Source of the DNA: Salarchaeum sp. JOR-1
GTDB lineage: Archaea > Halobacteriota > Halobacteria > Halobacteriales > Halobacteriaceae
Assembly (NCBI RefSeq): GCF_007833275.1
Contig: NZ_CP042240.1
Location: 1-64,000, forward strand
Direction of reading: 5' to 3'
Length of the DNA: 64,000 nucleotides
In this document: positions 35,231-43,118 of the stretch, piece after piece
How the letters are laid out: the number at the start of each line of letters is the position of its first letter
How positions within the stretch are numbered: position 1 is the first letter of the stretch
Position numbers and translations under genes: made by a program
Notes under the pieces: generated by a model
Seen by the model: the letters and a program-made list of their open reading frames with translations, nothing else
What the model was told of the DNA's origin: nothing
Databases searched by the model: none

Positions 35231-35920
35231 TTACCGCTCGCGCGTCACGAACCACCAGTCGTGGTACTCGGCGTCCTCGCGGTCGGCAGCCTCCTCTTTC
35301 CGGGCCCGTGCGTCCGCTTCGGTTCCGGGCGGCGACAGGAGAACGCGGTCGCCGAACGTCTCGTTTTCCGGCCAGTCGGCCGGGGTCGCGACGCCGTCGG
35401 CGTCGCTCTTCTGCAGCGCACGCAGCGACCGGAGGATCTCGTCGATGTTGCGGCCGATCTCCATCGGGTACGTCAGGCGCAGTCTGACCGTCCCCTCCGG
35501 ATCGACGATGAAGACGGTGCGAACGGTCGCGGTTCCTGCTCCGGGGTGGAGCATCCCGAGCCGTTCGGCGACCGTCCCCTGGTCGTCGGCGATGATCGGG
35601 AACTGGATGGTGACGTCGAGGTTCTCCTGAATCCACTCCGTCCACTTGATGTGTGAGTGGACACGGTCGATGGAGAGCCCGAGCAGCTCCGTCTGGCGGT
35701 CTTCGAACGCTTCGCGGCGCTGTTCGAAGGCGACGAACTCCGAGGTACAGACGGGCGTGAAGTCGCCCGGGTGGCTGAACAGGACGAGCCACTGCCCCTC
35801 GTAGTCGTCGGGTAGCGTCCGCTCGCCCATGCTCGTCTCGACGGTCATCTCCGGGAACTGATCGCCGATGCCCGGCGTCTCGGATCGTGCGTCGTCCGTG
35901 GCCGTCTCTGGCTGTGACAT
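35231..35920 (-). CDS. 1-Cys peroxiredoxin (Prx6-type)
   Basis: The 229-aa protein has the peroxidatic motif FSHPGDFTPVCTSEF (Cys58) and the Prx6-type C-terminal arm with YPMEIGRNIDEILRSLRALQ. It reduces H2O2 and alkyl peroxides, with the oxidised Cys restored by a thiol such as thioredoxin. A TATA box (AAATATA) about 50 bp upstream and a GTTCGT...ACGAAC inverted repeat just after it suggest repressor control. It precedes cydA on the same strand. A short N-terminal Ser/Thr-rich stretch is normal for the group. Confidence 0.9.
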   Translation of the reverse strand: MSQPETATDDARSETPGIGDQFPEMTVETSMGERTLPDDYEGQWLVLFSHPGDFTPVCTSEFVAFEQRREAFEDRQTELLGLSIDRVHSHIKWTEWIQENLDVTIQFPIIADDQGTVAERLGMLHPGAGTATVRTVFIVDPEGTVRLRLTYPMEIGRNIDEILRSLRALQKSDADGVATPADWPENETFGDRVLLSPPGTEADARARKEEAADREDAEYHDWWFVTRER

Positions 35921-35951
35921 CCTGTCAGTCGATAGGCCGCCGCCATACTAA

Positions 35952-35968
35952 GTTCGTGTTCTACGAAC
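35952..35968. promoter_or_regulatory. inverted repeat GTTCGTGTTCTACGAAC in the peroxiredoxin promoter
   Basis: Arms GTTCGT and ACGAAC with a 5-nt spacer lie just downstream of the TATA-like TATATTTTC (read as GAAAATATA on the minus strand, 35969-35977) and about 30 bp before the start. A repressor sitting here would cover the transcription start. Confidence 0.4.
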
Positions 35969-36192
35969 TATATTTTCTCGGTCTAAAACTGATATCAGTA
36001 AGAGGAGAACATAATTTCCGATATATCTGGCGGCGTCCCACCGGCGCGCTGGTGATAACCCCGTTAGCGCAGACAGGCGACGGCAGCGGTGGAAAGCGCG
36101 AGCGCGTGGGCGCGACGAGAACGCCGGGCCACGTACCGTCCGTCAAGACCGCCGTCCCGCCCCGGTCGACAGCTGGCCGGTCCATGGGCCGG

Positions 36193-37383
36193 TCACTCGC
36201 CCTCGCCCTCGCCGTCACAGGTCTCGACGGGAACGTTGACGAGGTTGCCCCACTCGGTCCACGAGCCGTCGTAGTTCTTCACGTTCGGATACCCGAGCAG
36301 TTCCGAGAGCGCGAACCACACCAGCGCCGAACGCTCGCCAACGTTACAGTACACAATAATGTCGTCGTCCTCGTCGATGTCCCCCTCCGCAAACGGCCGT
36401 TCCAGCGCACGCGGCTGTTCGAACCGGCCGCACTCCCGAACGACGCTCTCCCACTCGATGTTCAGTGTCCGCGGGATGTGACCGCTCGCGCGAGCGGGAG
36501 CCTCGACGTCGCCGCAGTACTCCTCGGGTGCCCGGACGTCGATTATCGCGACGTCCTCCGAGAGGGCGTCCTGCACGTCCTGACGGTACGCCCGGACGTG
36601 TTCGTTCGGCGGCTGAGTGTCGTACTCGACGGGTGTCACCGACGGGGTCGCTCCGGTCGTCGGGAAGCCGTTCTCCGTCCAGTACTGCTTCCCGCCGTTG
36701 AGCAGACGGACGTCCCGGTGCCGGTAGTACTTCAGCGTCCAGTAGACGAACGCGGCGAACTCGTTGAACTCGTCGCTGTAGAGAACGACCGTGCTCTTGG
36801 GGGTGATGCCTCGCTCGCCCAGCAGCGTTTCGAGCCGATCGGCGTCCGGGATCGTCCGCGTGCCGGCGTCGGAGAAGTCCGCTCGCGGGTCGAGTTCGAC
36901 CGCGCCCGGAATGTGCCCCTCGTCGTACTCGGTGGAAACCTCGACGAGGCGGAAGCTCGGATCGTCTCGCTTGAACTCGTCGAGTCGCTCGTGGGTGCTG
37001 TCCGGCCGTACGAGAACCTGTTCGGGATAGCCGGTACGGTCGTGTCCGACCGACCGGTAACTGATGCTGTAACAGGTCTGGCGCCCGTCGTGGAGGGCCG
37101 GCGCGGTTTCGACCAGTCCTTCGTCTTCGAGTTTCGTGAGGCCGTACCGGGCCGTCCGCGAGCCAAGCAGCGTCTCTTCGGTGATCTGTTTCAGCGTCAT
37201 CGACCCTTCCCGCGACAGCGTCTTGTAGATAAACTTCGAACTCGGCGGGAGGTCTACCAGGGCCTCCTCGACGTCTGAGCGTTGCATTGGTCTTGCAAGT
37301 CTCTCTAGCGCCGTAGGCGTAAAGACGCTATTGGTCCCCTCGGCGTCAGTGTCACGTTCGGCCGACCGGATGGAGCCGCTCAT
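36193..37383 (-). CDS. HTH domain fused to tandem rhodanese domains
   Basis: The 396-aa protein has a winged-helix domain (about residues 45-110: SSKFIYKTLSREGSMTLKQI, GSRTARYGLTKLEDEGL). Two rhodanese domains follow. In the first (about 120-240) the active-site position reads VVLYSDEFNEFA, with no Cys. The second (about 262-392) has VYCNVGERSALVWF with Cys346. Thiosulfate sulfurtransferases move sulfane sulfur through such a Cys. Fusion to a DNA-binding domain suggests a transcription factor that reads persulfide. An alternative start is ATG 37287. It is divergent from the rhodanese-dioxygenase gene. Confidence 0.8.
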   Translation of the reverse strand: MSGSIRSAERDTDAEGTNSVFTPTALERLARPMQRSDVEEALVDLPPSSKFIYKTLSREGSMTLKQITEETLLGSRTARYGLTKLEDEGLVETAPALHDGRQTCYSISYRSVGHDRTGYPEQVLVRPDSTHERLDEFKRDDPSFRLVEVSTEYDEGHIPGAVELDPRADFSDAGTRTIPDADRLETLLGERGITPKSTVVLYSDEFNEFAAFVYWTLKYYRHRDVRLLNGGKQYWTENGFPTTGATPSVTPVEYDTQPPNEHVRAYRQDVQDALSEDVAIIDVRAPEEYCGDVEAPARASGHIPRTLNIEWESVVRECGRFEQPRALERPFAEGDIDEDDDIIVYCNVGERSALVWFALSELLGYPNVKNYDGSWTEWGNLVNVPVETCDGEGEGE

Positions 37384-37500
37384 ACCGTGACACCCGACTC
37401 AACTACCGGAAGTTATTTCGTTTACTTCGGGGTCTTAGGTCCGTCTCCCGGATTCTCCCGCTAATTTTTTTCGCTGCTCGAACCGTTTTACGTGGGCCAT

Positions 37501-37515
37501 CAGTACAATACAGTG
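37501..37515 (+). promoter_or_regulatory. CAGTACAATACAGTG between TATA box and start of the dioxygenase gene
   Basis: Related to the CAGTATTGT element of the sulfur genes (reverse complement CACTGTATTGTACTG). It lies 3 bp before ATG 37519, and the TATA-like GTTTTACG lies upstream at about -33. The site overlaps the likely transcription start, as expected for a repressor. Confidence 0.45.
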
Positions 37516-37518
37516 ACG

Positions 37519-38694
37519 ATGGTCGAGACAATCACGGCAGACGAACTACGAGATATGATCGACGCGGACGAGGACATCGTCCTCTACGACACCCGATCAC
37601 CGGACAGCTTCGAAGACTGGCACATCGCCGGCGCCGAAAACGTCGAGTTCTCGAGCACCGACGACGAACTGCTCGGCACGTTCGACCCCGACGAACTCGA
37701 CGCGGGCGACACAGTCGTCACCATCTGTGCGACCGGAAACTCCGCAAGCAGCTTCGCCGAGTTCCTCGAACGCGAGGGGCACGCTCACGACGTCAAGACC
37801 GTCGACGGCGGCATGGAAGCCTGGAGCATGGTGTACGACACCGTTCCGATCGCCACCCAGAACGACGACCTCGTCGTCCTGCAACTCCAGCGCCGCTCGA
37901 AGGGCTGTCTGGGATACGTCGTCGGCTCGAAACGTGCTGGTGAGGCCGCGCTCGTCGACGTGACCCGCGCGACCGACGCGTTCCTCGACGCCGCCAGCGA
38001 CTACGGACTGAAAGTCACGCGCGTCCTCGACACGCACATCCACGCCGACCACATCTCGAAGGGGCGAGAGCTCGCTGACCGACTCGGGGTTCCCTACCAC
38101 CTCGGGAAGCCCGCGGAGACGCGCGAGCCCGCCTTCGAGTTCGACCCCATCGAGCCCAACGACGTGGTGGAACTCGGGGACGTAGAGATCAAGGCAGTGC
38201 ACACGCCGGGGCACACCACGGGCATGACCTCGTATCTCGTGGAGGACGAGGCGCTGCTCACCGGCGACACCCTCTTCGTTGAGTCCATCGGTCGCACGGA
38301 ACTGCAGTTCGCGGATCAGGACGCCCGGGACGGTGCGCGCGTCCAGTACGAGACGCTGCACAAGGTCATCATGACCGAGCCTAACGACGTGAAGGTGCTT
38401 CCGGGGCACTTTTCGGTCACTGACGACGGGCGGTACATCGACGTGACGCCGGGGCAGCCGATGTTCTCGACTGTCGGCTATCTGTGGGAGAACAACGAGA
38501 TCCTCCGATTGGACGAAGACGAGTTCGTCGAGCACATGTTCGATAATCTCCCGTCGAAGCCGCCGAACTACGAGCAGGTTATCGCGACCAACGCGGGCGA
38601 GTACCAGCCGGACGACGAGGACGAGGCGACGGAACTGGAACTCGGCCCGAACCGGTGTGCCGCCACGTCCGAGAGCGCCGTCGCCGACGACTGA
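37519..38694 (+). CDS. rhodanese-metallo-beta-lactamase fusion (persulfide dioxygenase-like)
   Basis: ATG 37519 gives 391 aa. A rhodanese domain (about 1-105) has active-site CATGNSA (Cys70), and a metallo-beta-lactamase domain of the ETHE1/persulfide-dioxygenase type has THIHADH (172-178), HTPGHT (H232) and LLTGDTLF (D250). ETHE1-type enzymes use one Fe(II) to oxidise glutathione or other persulfides to sulfite; the rhodanese can supply or accept sulfane sulfur. The tail carries LELGPNRCAA, shared with the two paralogues. It is divergent from the HTH-rhodanese gene and is followed by a TauE exporter, suiting sulfite export. Confidence 0.9.
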   Translation: MVETITADELRDMIDADEDIVLYDTRSPDSFEDWHIAGAENVEFSSTDDELLGTFDPDELDAGDTVVTICATGNSASSFAEFLEREGHAHDVKTVDGGMEAWSMVYDTVPIATQNDDLVVLQLQRRSKGCLGYVVGSKRAGEAALVDVTRATDAFLDAASDYGLKVTRVLDTHIHADHISKGRELADRLGVPYHLGKPAETREPAFEFDPIEPNDVVELGDVEIKAVHTPGHTTGMTSYLVEDEALLTGDTLFVESIGRTELQFADQDARDGARVQYETLHKVIMTEPNDVKVLPGHFSVTDDGRYIDVTPGQPMFSTVGYLWENNEILRLDEDEFVEHMFDNLPSKPPNYEQVIATNAGEYQPDDEDEATELELGPNRCAATSESAVADD

Positions 38695-38717
38695 TACAAA
38701 GCTACGTTCCACTAGTC

Positions 38718-38867
38718 ATGTTTGGAATCGAATCCCTCTCCGGAAACGCACACGCCGCCGCCCTCGTGGGCCTGGTGTTACTCGAAGCGATCGCGCTCTA
38801 CGTCGGGTACGGCGTCCTCCAACGAGTACTCGGAACGCACGTGATCGACCTGGTGCGGGGTGAGTAG
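38718..38867 (+). CDS. 49-aa membrane protein preceding TauE
   Basis: ATG 38718 opens MFGIESLSGNAHAAALVGL and ends DLVRGE. A single helix (about 11-32) is predicted. A paralogue (MFGIESASGSVQAGL) lies at 63723-63872 in front of the other TauE gene, so the pair small protein plus exporter is conserved. It may be a helper subunit of the exporter, by inference. The stop is 2 bp before the TauE start. Confidence 0.7.
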   Translation: MFGIESLSGNAHAAALVGLVLLEAIALYVGYGVLQRVLGTHVIDLVRGE

Positions 38868-38869
38868 CG

Positions 38870-39859
38870 ATGGACATACTCGGAATGAGCGCCCTCATGC
38901 TGGGGACGTTCACCGGCTTCGGCCTGCTCATCGGCATCCTGTTCGGGTTCTTCGGCATGGGCGGCTCGTTCCTCGTCACCCCGGCGCTCCTGGTCATGGG
39001 CTTCCGGTCGGAGGTCGCGGTCGGGAGCGGCCTGGCCTTCGTCTTCGGCACCTCCGTCATCGGGGCGCTCCGCCACCGCGGCCTCGGGCAGGTCGACTAC
39101 AAACTAGCGGCGCTGATGGTCGTCGGCATGACGAGCGGTATCGAAGTCGGGAAGTACGTCATCGAGTTCCTCAGTGCGCTCGGTGCGCTCGACCTGTTCA
39201 TCAGCGTCGCCTACATCGGCCTGCTGGCGCTGGTCGGACTCATCACGCTCCGTGACGCTCGCAGCGAGTCCACTGACGACGAGGACGGGGTCGCCTCGCG
39301 CCTGCAGGACATCCGGATACCGCCGCTCGTCTCCCTCAACGGCGGTTCAACCGTCTCGCTGTGGATCATCCTGGCCGTCGGCTTCGGCATCGGCATCCTC
39401 TCGGGCATCCTGGGCGTCGGTGGCGGGTTCCTCCTGATGCCCGCGATGATGTACGGCTTCGGCGTGCCCGCCGCCGTCGCGGTCGGGACGGACATCCTCC
39501 AGATCACCCTCTCCGGCGCGTTCGGCGCGTTCACCTACGCCCAGTCGGGCTATGTCAACATCCCGGTCGTCGCCGCACTGCTCGGCGGAAGCGCTCTCGG
39601 CGCCCGCATCGGCGCTGCGGCGACGGGTCTCGCCGACGAAGACGACATCAAGGGCTACTTCGCCGCGATGCTGCTGGCCGGCAGTCTGGCCGTCGCCAGC
39701 AAGAACCTCAGCGACCCGCTGGGGATCGACGCGCTGGAAACCGTGAGTATCGTGCTCATCCTGGGCTCGGCCTTGCTAGTGAGCGCCACCGTCGTGCTCA
39801 CCAGCGTCCGCGAACTCCGGGCTGCCGAGGACCCGTCGACCGGCTCGACGGCCGACTGA
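38870..39859 (+). CDS. TauE/SafE-family sulfite exporter
   Basis: The 329-aa protein has about eight helices with the typical repeated motif FGFFGMGGSFLVTPALLVMG and LGVGGGFLLMPAMMYGFGVP. These carriers export sulfite, sulfoacetate or similar anions. It follows the persulfide dioxygenase gene and the 49-aa protein in what seems one operon, so sulfite from persulfide oxidation is the likely substrate. A second TauE (62725-63720) is close in sequence. Confidence 0.85.
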   Translation: MDILGMSALMLGTFTGFGLLIGILFGFFGMGGSFLVTPALLVMGFRSEVAVGSGLAFVFGTSVIGALRHRGLGQVDYKLAALMVVGMTSGIEVGKYVIEFLSALGALDLFISVAYIGLLALVGLITLRDARSESTDDEDGVASRLQDIRIPPLVSLNGGSTVSLWIILAVGFGIGILSGILGVGGGFLLMPAMMYGFGVPAAVAVGTDILQITLSGAFGAFTYAQSGYVNIPVVAALLGGSALGARIGAAATGLADEDDIKGYFAAMLLAGSLAVASKNLSDPLGIDALETVSIVLILGSALLVSATVVLTSVRELRAAEDPSTGSTAD

Positions 39860-40127
39860 CACCCACTCCCCCCGTTCCGGGCGCGCACGTGTCCGGCGCT
39901 TCTTGCCCGCACGGCGTTCCGCGAGCCGCTCGGTGTCGTGTCGCGCTTCGATAGCCGTCCGTCTGTACGGTCGCGGTGCTCCTCACCGTCGTACACCGGC
40001 ACCGCCTGAAGCGCCCCCTCCGCACGTGACTGTCGGCGGTCGACGACGTCGGTGCACTCGCGATTCGGAGCCGCGGGTTCCTCCGGTAGCTCCGGACTTC
40101 TTAACCCCGGCGGTCTAACGCCCTCTC

Positions 40128-41567
40128 ATGGAACAGTTTGATTTTCTGGTCATCGGCTCTGGATCCGGGTTGGACGTAGCGAACGTCGCAGCAAATCGGG
40201 GTCAGTCCGTCGCCGTCGTCGAAACGGGCCCGCTCGGGGGCACCTGCTTGAACCGCGGCTGCATCCCGTCGAAACACCTCCTCTATCACGCAGACGTACT
40301 GGAGACCATCCAGCACGCCGACGAGTTCCACATCGACGCGGAGGTCAACGGCGTCGACTTCGGGCAGATCGTCCGGAACGTGAACGAGGCGGTCGGAGAA
40401 GACGCCGAGTCCATCCGCCGCGGCCTGCGCTCTTCCGACCAGCACGAGCTGTTCGAGGGTGAGGGACGGTTCGTCGACGAGAAAACCATCGGAATCTCCG
40501 GTGGCGAGGACGACGGCGCCCGCCTGACCGCCGACACGATCCTCATCGCGGCCGGGACTCGCCCGGCCATCCCGCCGATCGACGGCATCGAGGACGTGGA
40601 CTACATGACGAGCACCGAAGCGCTCGAGCTAGAGGAGCGCCCGACTCACCTCGTCATCGTCGGCGGCGGCTACATCGCCGCCGAACTCGGCCAGTTCTTC
40701 GGCACGTTCGGCACCGACGTTACCATCATCGGTCGACGGCCGACCCTCCTGCCGGACGCCGACCCGGAGGTCGCCGAGGCGTTCACCGAGCAGTACGCCG
40801 ACCGGTTCACTGTCCACACCGGCCACGCGGCCACGGCGGTCTCCCAAGCGGACGGCGAGATAACCGTCGAGGCACGCGAGTACGAGTACGGCGAGGACGG
40901 CGGTATCGTCGAGGACGCTGACCCCCTCACTGTGACCGGCGACGAACTGCTGGTCGCAGCGGGCCGAACGCCGAACACGGATACGCTGAATCTCGATGCG
41001 ACCGGTGTCGAGACGGACGGCCGTGGCTTCGTCGAGACCGACGACTACTTGCAGACTGACGTCGACGGCATCTGGGCGCTCGGCGATATCGTCGGCGAGT
41101 ACTTGTTGAAACACAGCGCGAACCACGAGGCCCGCGCGGTCGCACGTAACATCTTCGGGAGCGAGCCGGAACCCGTCGACTACAGCGCCATGCCGTTCGC
41201 CGTCTTCGCCTCTCCCGAGGTCGCCGGCGTCGGGACGACCGAAGACGAACTCCAGGCTGCGGATCGGGAGTACGCGACGAACACCTACCGCTACGAGGAC
41301 ACCGCCCGCGGTGACGCGATGAACGCCGAGGGATTCGTGAAGGTGCTCATCGACCTCGAGGGAGAGATTCTCGGCTGCCACATCGTCGGCCCCGACGCCT
41401 CGACGCTGATCCAGGAGGTCGTCGTGGCGATGAAGTCCGGGAGCGGAACCGTCCAAGACATCCGGGAGTCGATCCACATCCACCCGGCGCTCCCCGAGGT
41501 GGTTCAGCGAGCGTTCTCGGGACAGTTCAGCCGCGGCAGTGGCGGCCGGCACTCCCACCACCACTGA
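40128..41567 (+). CDS. dihydrolipoamide dehydrogenase/mercuric reductase-like flavoprotein
   Basis: The 479-aa protein is a class I pyridine-nucleotide disulfide oxidoreductase. It has an FAD motif near the start (FLVIGSGSGLDVAN), redox pair GGTCLNRGCIPSKH (C40 and C45), NAD motif VIVGGGYIAAELGQFF, second FAD motif GIWALGDIVGEY and C-terminal His-Glu HIHPALPEVVQRAF. It reduces a disulfide or persulfide substrate with NAD(P)H. No E1/E2 genes lie nearby, so a partner in the pyruvate complex is unlikely; a role with mycothiol-like or gamma-Glu-Cys thiols is possible. The tail ends HSHHH. Confidence 0.85.
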   Translation: MEQFDFLVIGSGSGLDVANVAANRGQSVAVVETGPLGGTCLNRGCIPSKHLLYHADVLETIQHADEFHIDAEVNGVDFGQIVRNVNEAVGEDAESIRRGLRSSDQHELFEGEGRFVDEKTIGISGGEDDGARLTADTILIAAGTRPAIPPIDGIEDVDYMTSTEALELEERPTHLVIVGGGYIAAELGQFFGTFGTDVTIIGRRPTLLPDADPEVAEAFTEQYADRFTVHTGHAATAVSQADGEITVEAREYEYGEDGGIVEDADPLTVTGDELLVAAGRTPNTDTLNLDATGVETDGRGFVETDDYLQTDVDGIWALGDIVGEYLLKHSANHEARAVARNIFGSEPEPVDYSAMPFAVFASPEVAGVGTTEDELQAADREYATNTYRYEDTARGDAMNAEGFVKVLIDLEGEILGCHIVGPDASTLIQEVVVAMKSGSGTVQDIRESIHIHPALPEVVQRAFSGQFSRGSGGRHSHHH

Positions 41568-41648
41568 TCGGGGCGGTGACACCGGCGTAACCGGATTACC
41601 GCTGGGTTGCCGACGGCGTATCCGGTCGCCCCTCCTATCCGCGGTTGC

Positions 41649-42005
41649 ATGACGAAAGCCGCTGTCGTGATTCTGGCTGGCACAGAGGGACACGCGAATC
41701 TCGGTCGACTGGTGAACGGTCTCGAGGCGGCGAAAGAGTTCGCCGACACCGAGGGCGACGAGGTCGAACTCATCTTCGACGGCGCCGGGACGCAGTGGAT
41801 TCCCGAACTCGAAGACGAGGACAGCGACTACCACGAGCTCTATCAGGCGGTGTGCGACGACGCGTCGGCCTGTGACTACTGTTCGGGCGCGTTCGGCGTC
41901 GAAGAGGCCGTTGACGACGCCGGCATCGTCACGCTCGACGACCACGACGGCCACCCGAGCATCCGCTCGCTGGTCGACGACGACTACGAGATCATCACGT
42001 TCTAA
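41649..42005 (+). CDS. DsrE-family protein
   Basis: ATG 41649 gives 118 aa. It begins MTKAAVVILAGTEGHANLGR and has VELIFDGAGTQWIPEL and DYCSGAFGVEEA with a Cys pair (C-x2-C), in line with DsrE/DsrF-like proteins that carry or sense sulfur as persulfide. Its place inside a sulfur-redox island supports this. A soluble cytoplasmic protein. Confidence 0.75.
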   Translation: MTKAAVVILAGTEGHANLGRLVNGLEAAKEFADTEGDEVELIFDGAGTQWIPELEDEDSDYHELYQAVCDDASACDYCSGAFGVEEAVDDAGIVTLDDHDGHPSIRSLVDDDYEIITF

Positions 42006-42146
42006 CTGACCGACGGAGCCGTCGAGACCGGCGGTTCGGGGACGATCGGGTCGGCGTGCGTGGTGATGGCAGCGTCTCCGGTCGGTGTTGCGAGTGTCGA
42101 GAACACAGGCGTCGGTTAGCACTACACGGCCTTTGTTAGAAGCGGG

Positions 42147-42178
42147 GGTGCGCGTTCTAGGGGGTACGAGAACGCACC
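42147..42178. other. hairpin just before a start codon
   Basis: GGTGCGCGTTCT (42147-42158) pairs with AGAACGCACC (42169-42178), one bulge, loop AGGGGGTACG. The hairpin ends 1 nt before ATG 42180 and would hinder initiation there, or it could mark the real transcription or start region. Confidence 0.3.
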
Positions 42179-42179
42179 G

Positions 42180-42539
42180 ATGCCGGCGGCCGAAGAGCTC
42201 TACGACCGCCGCCCGGCGGCCTACGCGAAGTTCGAGGAGAACCGCCAGCAGGTGGGGTTCGAGACCGACACGACCGTCCTGGTCAGTCTGCTCGACGACG
42301 AGTACGTGGAACTCACGTTCGACGGCGAGGGGTTCGGACTGGTGCGGTCGCCCGACCTCGACCAGTACGACGGCTACGTCCGCATCGAGGTCGACCCGCG
42401 ACTCCTGAACTGGCTGCTCCAGGGCAGCGAGAACGCCCACTGGAGCGACGCCAAAATCGGCTCCCATCTCGGCATCGACAAACAGCCGGACATCTACGAG
42501 CGACAGCTGTACAACTGCCTCGGCTCCTTCCACGCCTGA
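42180..42539 (+). CDS. hypothetical protein, 119 aa
   Basis: ATG 42180 opens MPAAEELYDRRPAAYAKFEE. The C-terminal segment SENAHWSDAKIGSHL is reminiscent of a domain found at the end of larger haloarchaeal metallo-hydrolases; here it is a separate short protein, possibly the remains of one. It is acidic and has no membrane segment. Function unknown. Confidence 0.5.
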   Translation: MPAAEELYDRRPAAYAKFEENRQQVGFETDTTVLVSLLDDEYVELTFDGEGFGLVRSPDLDQYDGYVRIEVDPRLLNWLLQGSENAHWSDAKIGSHLGIDKQPDIYERQLYNCLGSFHA

Positions 42540-42563
42540 CCCGGTCGGGTTCGCGCGAAACGG

Positions 42564-42953
42564 TCATTCTCGGCCGTCCCGCTCGTTGTCGCGAAGTCTC
42601 TTGGCTCGGGTCTCGTACTCCTCGTCGCTGAGTTCGCCCCGGGCGTACGCGATTCTGAGTTCTTCCTGTGCAGGGTCGGTGGACGACTCCGCTCGCGACC
42701 CGGAGAGCACCCGGTACGCGGCGTAGCCGATGACGGCGAGAACGAGCAGCAACCCGAGGGACAGGCCGATTCCCCAGATTGGCGAGTAGCCACCCATCAT
42801 CCCCCCGTAGCCGCCGTAGCCACCCATCATCCCCCCGTAGGCGCCCATGAAGGGTATCATGACCGCCATGACGACGAGCGGTGTTCCGACGAGCACTGCG
42901 AGCGCGATCACGACGAGACGGAGCGTCCCATCCGGTGGCTGAGAGTTCCCCAT
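42564..42953 (-). CDS. membrane protein with SHOCT domain
   Basis: The 129-aa protein has two helices (about 12-33 and 58-80), a Gly/Met/Tyr-rich loop with repeats GGMMGGYGGYGGMMGGY, and a C-terminal SHOCT motif (about 98-120: DPAQEELRIAYARGELSDEE). SHOCT domains help oligomerisation. The Met-rich loop might bind copper and the multicopper oxidase gene is close, but this is inference. Confidence 0.7.
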   Translation of the reverse strand: MGNSQPPDGTLRLVVIALAVLVGTPLVVMAVMIPFMGAYGGMMGGYGGYGGMMGGYSPIWGIGLSLGLLLVLAVIGYAAYRVLSGSRAESSTDPAQEELRIAYARGELSDEEYETRAKRLRDNERDGRE

Positions 42954-43118
42954 GACGTGTTCACCAACTCCGGAGTTCGGGCTCCGCCGGCGTAAGTATT
43001 GGGACGGGCGGGCGCTGGCTGCGTCCGTGGTGTCAGTCTCCGCGCCCTGCGGGGCGTTCTCCGTGACGCCGGGGAAACGGCGGGCGTGCTCCCCTCGCGA
43101 TACGAGAGCGGCGTGGTG

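Noticed and set aside
42012-42146. Possible small gene between the DsrE-like gene and the 119-aa ORF
   Set aside because: No frame has both a start and typical codon use; the stretch is taken as intergenic.
42780-42845. Direct repeats CCCATCATCCCCCCGTA as a possible small repeat array
   Set aside because: They encode the Gly/Met/Tyr loop of the SHOCT protein, so the repeat is explained by the protein sequence; no CRISPR-like spacing.
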